A stretch of DNA of 49,821 nt from Lysobacteraceae bacterium PS02340 (GCA_029959605.1 JASCOC010000021.1:1-49821); one strand, 5' to 3'; positions 14,748-24,222 are shown, numbered from the stretch's first letter. The notes: generated by a model not told the origin, from the sequence alone. Translations and numbers: made by a program.

Positions 14748-17177
14748 ATGGCGTCAGCAATGTTCCGTTCGATGGTGTCCTGTATCGCGCTCGTTCTGCT
14801 GCCCGTGGTGGGCGCAGCGGCGTCATCGCACTCGCAAGCAGAGATGTCGGACGCCTATGCCCGAGCTGCGCGTGTGCTCGACGGCAACCTCGCCGGCGAG
14901 ATGCGCAATGCGCGCGTCGTGCCGCACTGGATCGAGGGTGGCGACCGCTTCTGGTACCGGCGCGACGGCGCTGATGGTGTGGAATGGGTGATCGTCACCG
15001 CATCGACCGGTGAACGCGTGCCCGCCTTCGATGCAGGACGCCTGCGTGAGGCGGCCGTGCGCGCGGTGAATGGCACCGCGCTGCCCGATGATCTGCCGGT
15101 GACCGGCATCACCGCGACGGATGTCACGCTCACACTCGCGGGTCGCAGCGTGCGTTGCATGCTGGCGGATTACGTCTGCATCGGTACTGCAGTGCCTGCG
15201 ACGCCTGGTGTCCTGTGGTCGCCGGACGGCGAGCACGGCGTAGTCGTGCGCGAGCACAACCTGTGGCTGCAGTCGCGCGACGCCGCCGAGCCGGTGCAAC
15301 TGACCCACGATGGCGTCGAACATTTTGCGTACGGCACGCCGCCGGGCACGTCGCTGTTCGCGATTCCGCGTATGCGTGCGCGCCAGCCGCTGCCGCCATC
15401 CGGGCTGAATTGGTCGCCAGACGGCAAGCGCCTGATCAGCCTGCGCGTCGACGAGCGCAATGTGCGGCCATATCCCTTCGTCGAATCCGTGCCGCAGGAC
15501 GGCAGCCACGGTCCGAAGCTCTGGTTACCGCGGATTCCATTGCTCGGTGATGCCGAACGCGGCATGCCCGAGGTCGTGGTACTGGACGTCGCGACCCGGG
15601 CTGCAACAGCCGTGCGGCTGCCGGATGGCTGGCAATTCGCGCAGACCGTTTTCCACTGGTCCCACGACGGTCGACGCGCCTGGGGCCTCGCCGCGACGCG
15701 CGCGCAAAGTGAGATCGCACTGGCGGAAATCGATCTGGCCAAAGGTGCAGTGCGCCTGGTCGTGCGTGAGCAGATGCAGGGCATCGGTCGCTTCAATGCC
15801 TTCGTCTACAGCCCGCCGAACGTGCGGATTCTCGAAGACAGCAACGAAGCGGTGTGGTTCTCCGAACGCGACGGATGGGGGCAGCTCTATCTGTACGACC
15901 TCGCGACCGGCGCGCTGACGCGCCAGCTGACCAGTGGCCAGCGCACGGTCCGCGACCTCATCGGTGTCGACCTGGCGCAGCGACACCTGTTCTTCACTGC
16001 AGGCGGCACCGATGCGGATCCTGATCCGTACCAGGTGCATCTGCACGCGGTATCGCTCGATGGCGGCGCGGCGCGACTGCTCACGCCGGAAGCAGGGGTC
16101 CACGCCGTCGGGCGTACGCCGATCGGCAATGGCGTTCCCGACTCCGGTTCGACTGCGGGCCTGTCGCCCGATGGGAAATGGCTGGTCGACACCTGGTCGA
16201 GCTTCGAACAGCCACCGGTGACGGTGCTGCGTTCGGCGGCGGATGGCCAGGTGGTGCGTACGCTGGAAACCGCTGACGTGTCGGCGCTGATCGACGCCGG
16301 CTGGCGCGCGCCGACGCGGGTCAAGCTGCTGTCCGCCGATGGCCGCACGCCGATCTGGGGCTCGGTCTACTTCCCGCGCGATATGCAGCCAGGGCTCAAG
16401 TATCCGGTGATCGATGCGATCTATGCCGGGCCCCAGGTGATCAACGCTGCGCCGGCCTACGAGGACGCCGTTGCCGCGTTGAATCCGCGTGCGCGGGCCA
16501 GCCTGGCGGAACTCGGCTTCATCGTGGTCACCATCGATGCACGCGGCACGCCCGGCCGCTCCAAGGCCTTCAACAATTTCAGCTACGAGGCATTCGCGGA
16601 ACCTGCGCTTGCAGACCACGTCGCCGGCATTCGCCAGCTTGCCGCGCGCTACGGCAACTTCGATCTCGACCGGGTCGGCATCTACGGCCATTCGTTCGGT
16701 GGCTACACGTCCGCGCGCGGCATCCTGAGCTATCCGGACTTCTTCAAGGTCGCGGTCTCCTCTGCCGGCCCGCACAATTTCCAGGGGTTCTACTCGGTCG
16801 AAGGCCTGTTTCCGGCACCTGATTACGGCAATGGGCGCGTGGCCGCGCCCGATCCGCAGGCGATCCCGCTGAACTACGCGCCGCTCGATTCGTTGCCGCT
16901 GGCGTCGCAGCTCAAAGGCAAACTGCTGCTGGTCTACGGTGAGCTCGACGAGAACGCGCCACCAACCACCACCCTGCAGCTGATCGACGCGTTGACCAGG
17001 GCCAACAAGCCGTACGACCTGCTGTATCTGCCGAACCGCGACCACGGCTTTTTCCGGACCGACGCGTACTACACGCAACGGATGTGGGATTACTTCGTCG
17101 AGCATCTGCTGGGCGAGACGCCACCGACCGACTTCACGCTGGAACTGAAAGCGCCGGTGTCGACCAGCGGTTTCTGA
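14748..17177 (+). CDS. Exported S9 family peptidase, dipeptidyl-peptidase IV type
   Basis: An 809-residue secreted serine peptidase. A signal peptide covers about residues 5-26. Residues about 50-560 form the beta-propeller (DPPIV N-terminal domain), with repeated blade motifs such as LWSPDGEHG and LNWSPDGKRL. The C-terminal catalytic domain has GHSFGGY (Ser649), Asp734 in GELDEN and His766 in NRDHGF, a complete triad. Such enzymes remove dipeptides from the N-terminus of proline-containing peptides in the periplasm or medium. ATG 14748 is preferred, with ATG 14760 possible; an upstream in-frame start at 14652 overlaps the promoter region of the divergent gene. A large hairpin follows the stop. 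Confidence 0.88.
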   Translation: MASAMFRSMVSCIALVLLPVVGAAASSHSQAEMSDAYARAARVLDGNLAGEMRNARVVPHWIEGGDRFWYRRDGADGVEWVIVTASTGERVPAFDAGRLREAAVRAVNGTALPDDLPVTGITATDVTLTLAGRSVRCMLADYVCIGTAVPATPGVLWSPDGEHGVVVREHNLWLQSRDAAEPVQLTHDGVEHFAYGTPPGTSLFAIPRMRARQPLPPSGLNWSPDGKRLISLRVDERNVRPYPFVESVPQDGSHGPKLWLPRIPLLGDAERGMPEVVVLDVATRAATAVRLPDGWQFAQTVFHWSHDGRRAWGLAATRAQSEIALAEIDLAKGAVRLVVREQMQGIGRFNAFVYSPPNVRILEDSNEAVWFSERDGWGQLYLYDLATGALTRQLTSGQRTVRDLIGVDLAQRHLFFTAGGTDADPDPYQVHLHAVSLDGGAARLLTPEAGVHAVGRTPIGNGVPDSGSTAGLSPDGKWLVDTWSSFEQPPVTVLRSAADGQVVRTLETADVSALIDAGWRAPTRVKLLSADGRTPIWGSVYFPRDMQPGLKYPVIDAIYAGPQVINAAPAYEDAVAALNPRARASLAELGFIVVTIDARGTPGRSKAFNNFSYEAFAEPALADHVAGIRQLAARYGNFDLDRVGIYGHSFGGYTSARGILSYPDFFKVAVSSAGPHNFQGFYSVEGLFPAPDYGNGRVAAPDPQAIPLNYAPLDSLPLASQLKGKLLLVYGELDENAPPTTTLQLIDALTRANKPYDLLYLPNRDHGFFRTDAYYTQRMWDYFVEHLLGETPPTDFTLELKAPVSTSGF

Positions 17178-17203
17178 CTGGCCGGACGCGACGGGGCGGA
17201 AGA

Positions 17204-17243
17204 TGCATCACTCGGGCGGTCTAGGGTCCGCCCGAGTGATGCA
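17204..17243. terminator. Perfect 16-bp inverted repeat, probable terminator
   Basis: TGCATCACTCGGGCGG (17204-17219) pairs perfectly with CCGCCCGAGTGATGCA (17228-17243) around the eight-base loop TCTAGGGT. There is no T-run, so a rho-independent role is likely but not certain; it could also be an operator or an mRNA-stabilising hairpin. It lies 26 bp after the peptidase stop and 52 bp before the next start. Confidence 0.65.
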
Positions 17244-17295
17244 CCGTCGCGCGCAACGCTACGCTCGACGTGTCGCCGTCTGTTGGACCGTCCCC

Positions 17296-18405
17296 ATGAA
17301 TGCGATCGTCGATGCCGTCCGTGATTTCGTCCAGACGACTGCCCAGACCTACCAGAGCGCTGTCCAGCCCAGGATCGATGCGCTGGGCGAGGCTTTCGGA
17401 CAGATGGTGGAGGACGCGGTGGTCAGCGGCGTGCAGTCGCTGGCGTCGGATCCTTCGGGTTACGCCGTTGACGCCTACCTGCTTCCGGCCACAGTCGCCG
17501 CGACAGTACTGGCGCCCGCTTTCGAAGTCGGCGCCGCCGTCCACCAGGCCGGCGGTCCCGGCGCGGTGGCTTTGAATCTGGCACTCCACGGGCGCAATGA
17601 GGCCGTGCGCATCCAGCATGAGCTGCAGCAGAATCCAGCCGGCTTCGTCGACTGGCTGCTGGGTCCGGACGGGCCGAAGGTCTCCGACGTCACGGCGCAG
17701 GTGCCGGGCCTGCAGAGCGCGATCGGCAATGCGATGGACATCGCCATGGGCAACCGCTGGATCGCGGGGCCGGTGGGACAGGCGTTCGGCTTCGAATACG
17801 ATGCGCAGAACGACATCTACACGACCAACGAAACGTCGATCCAGAGCTACGGCGGTTTCCACGACATCTACGACCAGGCCGGCAAGGGACTCGGCATGGA
17901 TCTCGACGAGAGCGTCATGATCTTCACCGTCGGCGATGTCGAATACCGGCTGGAGCTGTGGAAGGGGGATTACGGCGTAGGCGGGGCATTCGGGGGCGAG
18001 ATCGCGCTGTACACCAACGGTGCCGGCGATCGTGGCGCGCTGGGCGATCAGCTCGAACAGATCGACGGGTACTACTCGGCCGCGAATGGCGACAACCAGA
18101 TCGGCATGTCGCAGACGATCTACAACACCGAGACCGGCGAGGTGTATTTCACCAGCACCGGCAATGAAACGCAGTTCTGGAATCTCGCGATCCGCACCGA
18201 TCCCGCTGTGAACCACGAGAACCTCGGCCAGCGTGGCGAGCTGACCTTGCCTGCGGACATGTCTGCAGGCGAGCAGTCCGCACTGGCGGATGCGATCGTC
18301 GAACAGCTGGAAAGCAAGGACGGCATTGAAGACGTGCAGGTCCGAACGAATGCGGACGGCTCGACCTCGATCTCCTACGACTGGAGCGGCGAAGGCGATC
18401 GCTGA
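17296..18405 (+). CDS. DUF4474-domain protein
   Basis: A 369-residue protein without a signal peptide. The first 130 residues are Ala-rich and helical. From about residue 155 it matches what I recall of DUF4474: FGFEYDAQNDIYTTNE, GGFHDIYDQAGKGLGMDLDESVMIF, YRLELWKGDYG and GGEIALYTN. The function of this family is unknown. The last 70 residues contain a soluble alpha/beta segment (ADAIVEQLESKDGIEDVQVRTNADG). ATG 17296 follows a poor ribosome binding site; an in-frame ATG at 17203 lies inside the large hairpin and is unlikely. It stands alone between the S9 peptidase and the ABC genes. Confidence 0.65.
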   Translation: MNAIVDAVRDFVQTTAQTYQSAVQPRIDALGEAFGQMVEDAVVSGVQSLASDPSGYAVDAYLLPATVAATVLAPAFEVGAAVHQAGGPGAVALNLALHGRNEAVRIQHELQQNPAGFVDWLLGPDGPKVSDVTAQVPGLQSAIGNAMDIAMGNRWIAGPVGQAFGFEYDAQNDIYTTNETSIQSYGGFHDIYDQAGKGLGMDLDESVMIFTVGDVEYRLELWKGDYGVGGAFGGEIALYTNGAGDRGALGDQLEQIDGYYSAANGDNQIGMSQTIYNTETGEVYFTSTGNETQFWNLAIRTDPAVNHENLGQRGELTLPADMSAGEQSALADAIVEQLESKDGIEDVQVRTNADGSTSISYDWSGEGDR

Positions 18406-18745
18406 GTGGAACCCGGCGCGCTGGCGCCAGTTGCGAACGCGTTGAGGCTGCAATGACTCGGCCGGATTGACGCGCCGGATGTCGACTCGGCATCCATCAG
18501 AGCACCTGCGGCTCCTGTATCGATCGAACCCCGGCGCTTGGCGCAGGTGGGTTCTGCAACTGTGCACTCGCCCATCGATCTGCGGATTGCACGCCTCCAG
18601 TGGATGCGTCATCGACGTGTGTCCAGACGGACCTGCAGACGGGGATGCCGCACGCGATGAACCAAATCCCGCACGCACGGTCTGATTTGGTGCCTCGCAT
18701 GCGTGAGGCCTCTGATCTGTCGTGTCCACGGAAGGATGTGCCTCC
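18406..18745. other. Intergenic region upstream of the ABC exporter genes
   Basis: No convincing gene. Just after the DUF4474 stop is the palindrome CTGGCGCCAG (18421-18430). At 18661-18691 is a separate inverted repeat, listed on its own. The ribosome binding site GGAAGG for the ABC gene is at about 18730. Confidence 0.4.
18661..18691. promoter_or_regulatory. Inverted repeat ACCAAATC-N15-GATTTGGT upstream of ABC exporter genes
   Basis: A perfect 8-bp inverted repeat (18661-18668 and 18684-18691) separated by 15 bases, in an otherwise GC-rich region, 55 bp before the ABC transporter start. The AT-rich arms and position suggest a regulator-binding site or a leader hairpin. No regulator gene is next to it. 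Confidence 0.4.
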
Positions 18746-19663
18746 ATGTCGCTTGCGATCGAACTGCGTGCCGTCGACAAGTCCTTCGGGCACCACCCTG
18801 TGCTGCGGCAACTCGATCTGCAGGTACCCGAACGCAGCGTGTTCGCGTTTCTCGGCAACAACGGCCATGGCAAGTCGACGACGATCCGCCTGATCGCCGG
18901 TCTCGCGCATGCCGATGCCGGCAGCGTGCAGGTGTTGGGCCGCGACATCCGGCGCGAACGGGAACAGGTGCTCGCCGACATGGGCTGCCTGATCGAAGCC
19001 CCCAGCGCATACCCCAATCTCACCGCCCACGAATTCCTGTCGATCGCGACGCGGCTCAAGCGTCTGCCCGCCACCGAGATCGGCCGCGTGCTGGACGTCG
19101 TCGGACTGCAAGTTGATCGGCGTCAGCGCATCGCGCACTTCTCGCTCGGCATGAAGCAGCGGCTCGCGCTCGCGTTTGCGCTGGTCGGCAGGCCGCGCCT
19201 GCTGGTACTCGACGAGCCGACCAACGGCCTCGATCCGGACGGCATGCAGGACATCCGCCGTCTGCTGTCGACACTGCCCGAGCGCGCCGGCTGCACGATC
19301 TTCTTCTCCAGCCATCTGCTGGACGAGGTGGAGAAGACCGCGACCCACATGGCGGTGCTGCGATCCGGCTCGGTGCAGCTGCAGGCGTCGATCCGCGATC
19401 TCAACCGTGCCTTGCCCAGTGTGCTGTCGCTGGATGTCGATGCGCCGGCGCGCGCAGCCGCCGTGCTGCAGGCCGGTGGTCACGCGGCCGTGGTGGACGG
19501 GGCAGGGCGCGTCGCGATTGCGGAGGTGACACGCGAGGCTGCCGGGCAGGTGCATCGCACGCTGGTGGACGCGGGCCTCACATTGTTCGAATCGGTACAC
19601 CGCAAACCGAGCCTGGAGCAATGGTTCCTGGAGACCGCGGGCGCCGAGGGCGACGCGCCATGA
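18746..19663 (+). CDS. ABC exporter ATP-binding protein (BcrA type)
   Basis: A 305-residue ATPase for a membrane exporter. Walker A is GNNGHGKS (residues 37-44), the signature loop is FSLGMKQR and Walker B is LLVLDEPTNGLDP, followed by the switch His in FFSSHLLDE. The C-terminal 90 residues are the extension typical of BcrA/CcmA-type ATPases. I chose ATG 18746 because GGAAGG lies about 10 bp upstream; a GTG at 18722 is less likely. It overlaps the permease start by four bases (ATGA). Homologues export bacitracin-like peptides, but the substrate here is unknown. Confidence 0.88.
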   Translation: MSLAIELRAVDKSFGHHPVLRQLDLQVPERSVFAFLGNNGHGKSTTIRLIAGLAHADAGSVQVLGRDIRREREQVLADMGCLIEAPSAYPNLTAHEFLSIATRLKRLPATEIGRVLDVVGLQVDRRQRIAHFSLGMKQRLALAFALVGRPRLLVLDEPTNGLDPDGMQDIRRLLSTLPERAGCTIFFSSHLLDEVEKTATHMAVLRSGSVQLQASIRDLNRALPSVLSLDVDAPARAAAVLQAGGHAAVVDGAGRVAIAEVTREAAGQVHRTLVDAGLTLFESVHRKPSLEQWFLETAGAEGDAP

Positions 19664-20397
19664 TCGGTCAGCTGTTTCTGGTCGAGCTGCTGAAGATCCG
19701 GCGATCGCTCGTGCTCGTGATGACCCTGGTCTGTCCGCTGGCGATCGTGGGTTTCATGTTCTTGATGACGCTGCGGGCGTGGGACCCGCCGGAGATGACC
19801 GGCGCGGACATGGCGCGGTTCTGGTCGGATGTCGTGTCGACCTGGGCCTACTTCATGCTGCCGCTGTTCGTCGCGCTCACCACGAGCCTCATCCACGGCC
19901 ACGAGCATCGCAATCAGACATGGCGGCTGATGCTCAGCCTGCCGATCGGTGTGGACACGCTCTACATCGCCAAGGCGTTGCTGGCGATCGCACTGACGCT
20001 GTGCGCCCACGTCATCCTGCTGGTATCGATCGTGCTCGCGCTCTGGGCGTTCGGCCTGGCCGGCTACGACCTGACGGGTGCGTTCGACCTGCGCTCGTGG
20101 CGCGTGCTGTGGGCGCCTGCCGCGGCGGCGTTGCCGATGCTGGCGATCCAGCACGGTCTGGCCTGGCACTTCCGCAGTCTCGTACCGCCGTTGTCGATCG
20201 CGGTGGTCGCCACGTTCGTCGGCATGGAACTCGCCGCGACCAGGCTCTGGGTCTGGGTGCCCTGGAGTTACCCGACGGTGTCGATCACGGCGCAGACCGT
20301 CGAGGCGCAGCGGCTGGCGGTCCTGTTGTCGCCGGTGATCGGCGCAGTGGCGTTCCAGCTGGGTCTTCGCCAGCTGCGACGTCAGGAGATCGTCTGA
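19660..20397 (+). CDS. ABC-2 type exporter permease
   Basis: A 245-residue membrane protein with six predicted helices (for example VLVMTLVCPLAIVGFMFLM near the start and VILLVSIVLALWAF in the middle), of the ABC-2 / BcrB kind. The N-terminal stretch LVELLKIRRS and the GHEHRNQTWRLMLSLP segment are typical of this class and contact the ATPase. It is translationally coupled to the ATPase gene through ATGA. Together the pair forms a two-subunit exporter; the natural substrate is unknown. Confidence 0.85.
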   Translation: MIGQLFLVELLKIRRSLVLVMTLVCPLAIVGFMFLMTLRAWDPPEMTGADMARFWSDVVSTWAYFMLPLFVALTTSLIHGHEHRNQTWRLMLSLPIGVDTLYIAKALLAIALTLCAHVILLVSIVLALWAFGLAGYDLTGAFDLRSWRVLWAPAAAALPMLAIQHGLAWHFRSLVPPLSIAVVATFVGMELAATRLWVWVPWSYPTVSITAQTVEAQRLAVLLSPVIGAVAFQLGLRQLRRQEIV

Positions 20398-20562
20398 CGG
20401 ACCGAAGATGCGATCGACCGTCCGGAGTAGCCGTGTCATTCCATGCCTTTGGGGCTCGCGACTTCCGGCATGTGCGCAGTCCGGGCGCGCGCCGTACGTT
20501 GGAGCCTCGCCGGACCCGCTTGCACAGTGCAGCCGGGCCGGTGCCGCCGACGGAGCTGCCCG

Positions 20563-21381
20563 ATGTCATGCCGATTGCCGTGTGCCGCACTCCTGCTTGC
20601 CACCGCCGCAGTGTGCGCGGACGCCCATGCGGCGGCGCCGTCGCCCGAACCGGCCAAGGTGATGATGCTGGGCGTGTTCCACTTCGAGAATCCCGGCCTG
20701 GACGTGGTCAAGTCGGAGGTCGTCGACGTCACGACTGACGACAACCAGGCGTATCTGATGGGCCTGGCGACGCGCATCGCGGCGTTCCATCCCACTGATG
20801 TGCTGGTGGAGTGCGAGCCGTCCGCGCAACCGGCGCAGGACGCCGCCTACGCCGCGTGGCGCGACGGAACGGCAGCGCTGAGTGTCGACGAGACGCAGCA
20901 GATCGGGTTCCGTGTGGCGAAGGCGGCGGGCCTGCCGGGCGTGACCTGTTTCGACGAGGGCGACGTGCACTGGAATGGCGAACCGCTGTTCGCGTACGTC
21001 GATGCGCATGCGCCGGCGCAGAAGGTCGCCATGGATGCGGTGTTCGCAGCGCTGTCGGCGCGCACGACCCGCGAGCAGACCACGCTGCCGCTGCACGAGC
21101 TGCTGCGTCTGACCAACGATGCCGAACGCGATCGCGAGAACAAGGATCTCTACCTGTTCACCAACGCCGTCGACGCCGGCGGCAGCTTCGTCGGCGCCGA
21201 TGCGTCGGCGAGCTGGTGGCATCGCAACTTCCGCATGTACGCCAACGTGCAGAAAGCCGCGGCGCCGGGTCATCGCGTCGTGGTGATCGCCGGCGCGGGC
21301 CACACTGCGATCCTCAAGGATCTGCTCGCGATCGACGGCGCGCGGCAGGCCGAGGATGTCACCGGCTATCTGATGCCCTGA
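20563..21381 (+). CDS. Exported DUF5694 (TraB-like) protein
   Basis: A 272-residue exported protein. A signal peptide ends near residue 25 (AHAA-AP). The domain starts with VMMLGVFHFENPGLD and ends with VVVIAGAGHTAILKDLL, the pair of His-containing motifs that I recall from DUF5694 and that resembles the TraB/Tiki metal-site arrangement. Between them is LVECEPS, which supplies a conserved Glu. The function of the family is unknown; a metal-dependent hydrolase is a guess by analogy with Tiki. GGAG precedes ATG 20563. In-frame starts as far up as 20443 are not supported. Confidence 0.7.
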   Translation: MSCRLPCAALLLATAAVCADAHAAAPSPEPAKVMMLGVFHFENPGLDVVKSEVVDVTTDDNQAYLMGLATRIAAFHPTDVLVECEPSAQPAQDAAYAAWRDGTAALSVDETQQIGFRVAKAAGLPGVTCFDEGDVHWNGEPLFAYVDAHAPAQKVAMDAVFAALSARTTREQTTLPLHELLRLTNDAERDRENKDLYLFTNAVDAGGSFVGADASASWWHRNFRMYANVQKAAAPGHRVVVIAGAGHTAILKDLLAIDGARQAEDVTGYLMP

Positions 21382-21608
21382 CCGCACGCGCACTGTCTCC
21401 AGACCGCTTCGGGTGCCGCCGCGCGCCGCAGGCGTGTGCGTACCCGCATGCCGGGACTCGCGATCCGCCGCTGCGGACGTCACCGGCGCAGGTCTGCCGG
21501 GCGCGTCGCGCACGCAGCCCGGCCACGCCACGCACGCGCCAGCCGCGTATCCTGTGCGCCGCACGCGCCTGCCAGGGCGCCTGCGGATCAGACCTGAGGA
21601 TGTCGACG

Positions 21609-21809
21609 ATGGCCCGAATGAAACGCGACCCGACCCGGGAGCGGAACCTGACGCACGATTACGCCAAATGGCTGCTCAACGAGAAGCGCGAGCGGAGCGA
21701 CGCCAACGGCAAGCTGTTCGCGCGCACGCACACCACGCGCGGCCGCCGCTTCCACGGGTACAACGAGGAAGAGGTCTGCAAGATCATCGGCGTGGATTTC
21801 TACGGCTGA
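21609..21809 (+). CDS. Small conserved basic protein
   Basis: A 66-residue soluble basic protein beginning MARMKRDPTRERN, with many Arg/Lys, and ending EVCKIIGVDFYG. GAGG about nine bases upstream supports ATG 21609; ATG 21600 overlaps that site. I recall similar short proteins in Xanthomonadaceae but no function. Basic charge and small size would fit nucleic-acid or ribosome binding, as an inference only. It sits between the DUF5694 and acyltransferase genes. Confidence 0.6.
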   Translation: MARMKRDPTRERNLTHDYAKWLLNEKRERSDANGKLFARTHTTRGRRFHGYNEEEVCKIIGVDFYG

Positions 21810-21889
21810 TCGCCCGGCCGGCGGCGCGATCGCGCGACGTCGGGCCATTTTTCGCTCTCCTTTGTCCTTTCTTCGAATTGTCCCGTCCG

Positions 21890-22768
21890 ATGACCTCGCT
21901 CCGCGTTGCGTTGATCTTTCTGGCCGTCGTGGCCAACACCGTCGTACACGTGCCGCTGCTGCTCGCGGCCGCTCTGGTCAAGGCGGTGCTGCCGTCCGCG
22001 CGCCTGCGCCTGGCCTGCAATTCGGTCCTCACGGGGCTGACCGAGCGCTGGATCGCGGTGAACACCTGGTTGGTCGACCGCTACAGCGGGACGCGTTTCG
22101 AGGTCACCGGCCTGGAGGGGCTGCAGGCCGATGGACACTATCTGGTACTGGCCAACCACCAGAGCTGGGTCGACATCGTGGTGCTGCAGAAGGTGTTCAA
22201 CCGGCGCATTCCGCTGATGCGGTTCTTCCTGAAGCGGCAACTGTTCTGGGTGCCGCTGCTGGGTCTGGCGTGGTGGGCGCTCGATTTTCCGTTCATGGGC
22301 CGCCACACGCGCGCGCAGATCGCGCGTAACCCGGAGCTGGGACGCCGCGACATGCAGGCCACGCGCCGGGCCTGCGAGAAGTTCCGCGACATCCCGGTGT
22401 CGGTGATGAACTTCGTTGAAGGCACGCGCTTCACTCCGGAGAAGCATGCGCGCCAGGATTCACCGTACCGGCATCTACTCAAGCCCAAGGCGGGCGGCGT
22501 GGCCTACGTGCTCGATGCCATGGGCGATGCCCTGCACGGCATCATCGATGTGACGATCGCCTACCCCGGTGGTCGCCCGACCATGGTCGATCTGCTGGCA
22601 GGCCGCGTGCCCGCCGTGCACATCGACGTGAAACAACGCCCGATGCCCCACGATATTCTCCGCAGCGGAGACAGTGAGGATCGCGCCAAACGCGCCCGGT
22701 TCCAGCAATGGATCAACGCGATCTGGCAGGAGAAGGACGAAGCGCTCGCCCGGGTTCTGGAGCGCTGA
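21890..22768 (+). CDS. YihG-like 1-acylglycerol-3-phosphate acyltransferase
   Basis: A 292-residue membrane enzyme of the PlsC superfamily, which moves an acyl chain onto lysophosphatidic acid in phospholipid synthesis. One N-terminal membrane helix (about residues 5-30) is followed by the catalytic motif NHQSWVD (HX4D) and the substrate-binding motif FVEGTRFTPEK. The downstream segment SPYRHLLKPKAGGVAYVLDAMG closely follows E. coli YihG. ATG 21890 is the only good start. The length matches YihG. It probably acts at the cytosolic face of the inner membrane as an accessory acyltransferase beside PlsC. Confidence 0.85.
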   Translation: MTSLRVALIFLAVVANTVVHVPLLLAAALVKAVLPSARLRLACNSVLTGLTERWIAVNTWLVDRYSGTRFEVTGLEGLQADGHYLVLANHQSWVDIVVLQKVFNRRIPLMRFFLKRQLFWVPLLGLAWWALDFPFMGRHTRAQIARNPELGRRDMQATRRACEKFRDIPVSVMNFVEGTRFTPEKHARQDSPYRHLLKPKAGGVAYVLDAMGDALHGIIDVTIAYPGGRPTMVDLLAGRVPAVHIDVKQRPMPHDILRSGDSEDRAKRARFQQWINAIWQEKDEALARVLER

Positions 22769-22899
22769 TCGCGCACTGTCGCGGCATGAACGGGATGCGG
22801 CGCGGACGTGCGCCGCTCCACGCACCAACCACGCGGCGAGAGGGCACGTCCTCGCCGGCGTCTCCATCGAGCGTCTGGCCCACAATGCGCGGATCCACG

Positions 22900-24222
22900 A
22901 TGCCCGGAATCGACGTGCTGCGAACCTTGCGTGTCTGCATGCTGCTGGTGCTGTGCGGCTTGCCCGTGCTGGCCTGCGCCGCGCGCGAGCGCCACGTGGT
23001 CGAAGCGGGCACCTGCGGCGGCTATCCGCGCCTCGCCATCGAGACGATGCGCGGCATGTGCGCGGGACTGGTGGTCGGGCCGACAACGGTGGCGCCGTCG
23101 CGCACGCTGCGGCTGCCGCGCTCGCTGCTGCAGCTCGACGCCGACACCTGGCTGGTGACCGATCTGGGCGCTTGGGACGGCACGCGCGGCATGGTGTGGC
23201 GGCTGCGCACCGGCGCGGATGGCGCGGTCGAGGTGCAGCCTGTGCTCGACGGCCTGCATCTGCCGCACGCGATCGCACGCGGCCCGGATGGCCGCGTCTA
23301 CGTCGGCGAGATGAGCCGCATTGTCCGCTTCGATCCCGATGCGGAGACGCCGGGCGACACCATCGAAGACGTGATCAGCGACCTGCCCGACAACCGCCTG
23401 CACGTGCATCGCCATCCGTTGTCCAAATTCGTGTTCCTCCCCGATGGCGACCTGCTGGTCAATGTGGGCGCGCCGAGCGATCAGTGCACCGGCGCCGATG
23501 CGAAAACGGCGTCGGGCCTGTGCGCACAGAGCGAGGGCGCCGAGGATGCCGCGAGCCTGCGCCGGTATCCCTACGACGGCGACGGGCGCTGGTCCTCGGA
23601 CTACACCGTCTTCGCCCGTGGATTGCGCAACGCCCTGGCGCTCGCGGTGCATTCCTCGGGCACCGTGCTGCAGGGCGAGAACAGCTACGACTTCGACAGC
23701 CGCTGGTCGCCGTTCGAGGAACTCAACATCATCGAGACCGGCCGCCATTACGGCTGGCCCTACTGCGCCGACACCGTGCAGGCCACGCCCGCGTGGCGCG
23801 ACAGGGCCGACTGGTGCCGTTCCGACGCGTACACCGCGCCTGCGCTGTTGCTGCCGCCGCATGCCGCGCCGCTGGACATGCTCTGGTACGAGGGCGCGAT
23901 GTTTCCCGCGCTGCAGGGACGGCTGCTGATGAGCTGGCACGGCCATCGCTCGGTGGGCGGCCGCATCGCGAGTTTTGCGGTCGATGCGCGCGGCGTGCCG
24001 ACGCCCGATGCCAATCCGCGCTTTCCGGTCTACGGGCAGGGCATGCGCGCCTACGGCGCCGGCCCTGCGGCCACGCCGGTGGTGCTGACGCCGGGCTGGG
24101 GCCTGAAGCGCGGCGTGCGCCCGCAGGGCTCGCCGGTGGGTCTGGCGGTCGCCCACGATGGCGCGATCTGGGCGACGGACGATCGCGCGGGCCTGGTGAT
24201 CCGGTTCGCGCGGGACGATTGA
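22900..24222 (+). CDS. Sorbosone/glucose dehydrogenase-like (PQQ beta-propeller) lipoprotein
   Basis: A 440-residue exported protein whose signal ends in a lipobox-like VLAC (Cys26). The mature part is a six-bladed beta-propeller of the soluble-aldose dehydrogenase type: LPHAIARGPDGRVYVGE, KFVFLPDGDLLVNVGAPSDQC, FARGLRNALALAVH, GENSYDF, ELNIIETGRHYGWPYC and SPVGLAVAHDGAIWATDD. Related enzymes use pyrroloquinoline quinone to oxidise sugars in the periplasm, but many members have no proven activity. ATG 22900 gives the clean signal; in-frame starts to 22708 overlap the previous gene. Confidence 0.75.
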   Translation: MPGIDVLRTLRVCMLLVLCGLPVLACAARERHVVEAGTCGGYPRLAIETMRGMCAGLVVGPTTVAPSRTLRLPRSLLQLDADTWLVTDLGAWDGTRGMVWRLRTGADGAVEVQPVLDGLHLPHAIARGPDGRVYVGEMSRIVRFDPDAETPGDTIEDVISDLPDNRLHVHRHPLSKFVFLPDGDLLVNVGAPSDQCTGADAKTASGLCAQSEGAEDAASLRRYPYDGDGRWSSDYTVFARGLRNALALAVHSSGTVLQGENSYDFDSRWSPFEELNIIETGRHYGWPYCADTVQATPAWRDRADWCRSDAYTAPALLLPPHAAPLDMLWYEGAMFPALQGRLLMSWHGHRSVGGRIASFAVDARGVPTPDANPRFPVYGQGMRAYGAGPAATPVVLTPGWGLKRGVRPQGSPVGLAVAHDGAIWATDDRAGLVIRFARDD

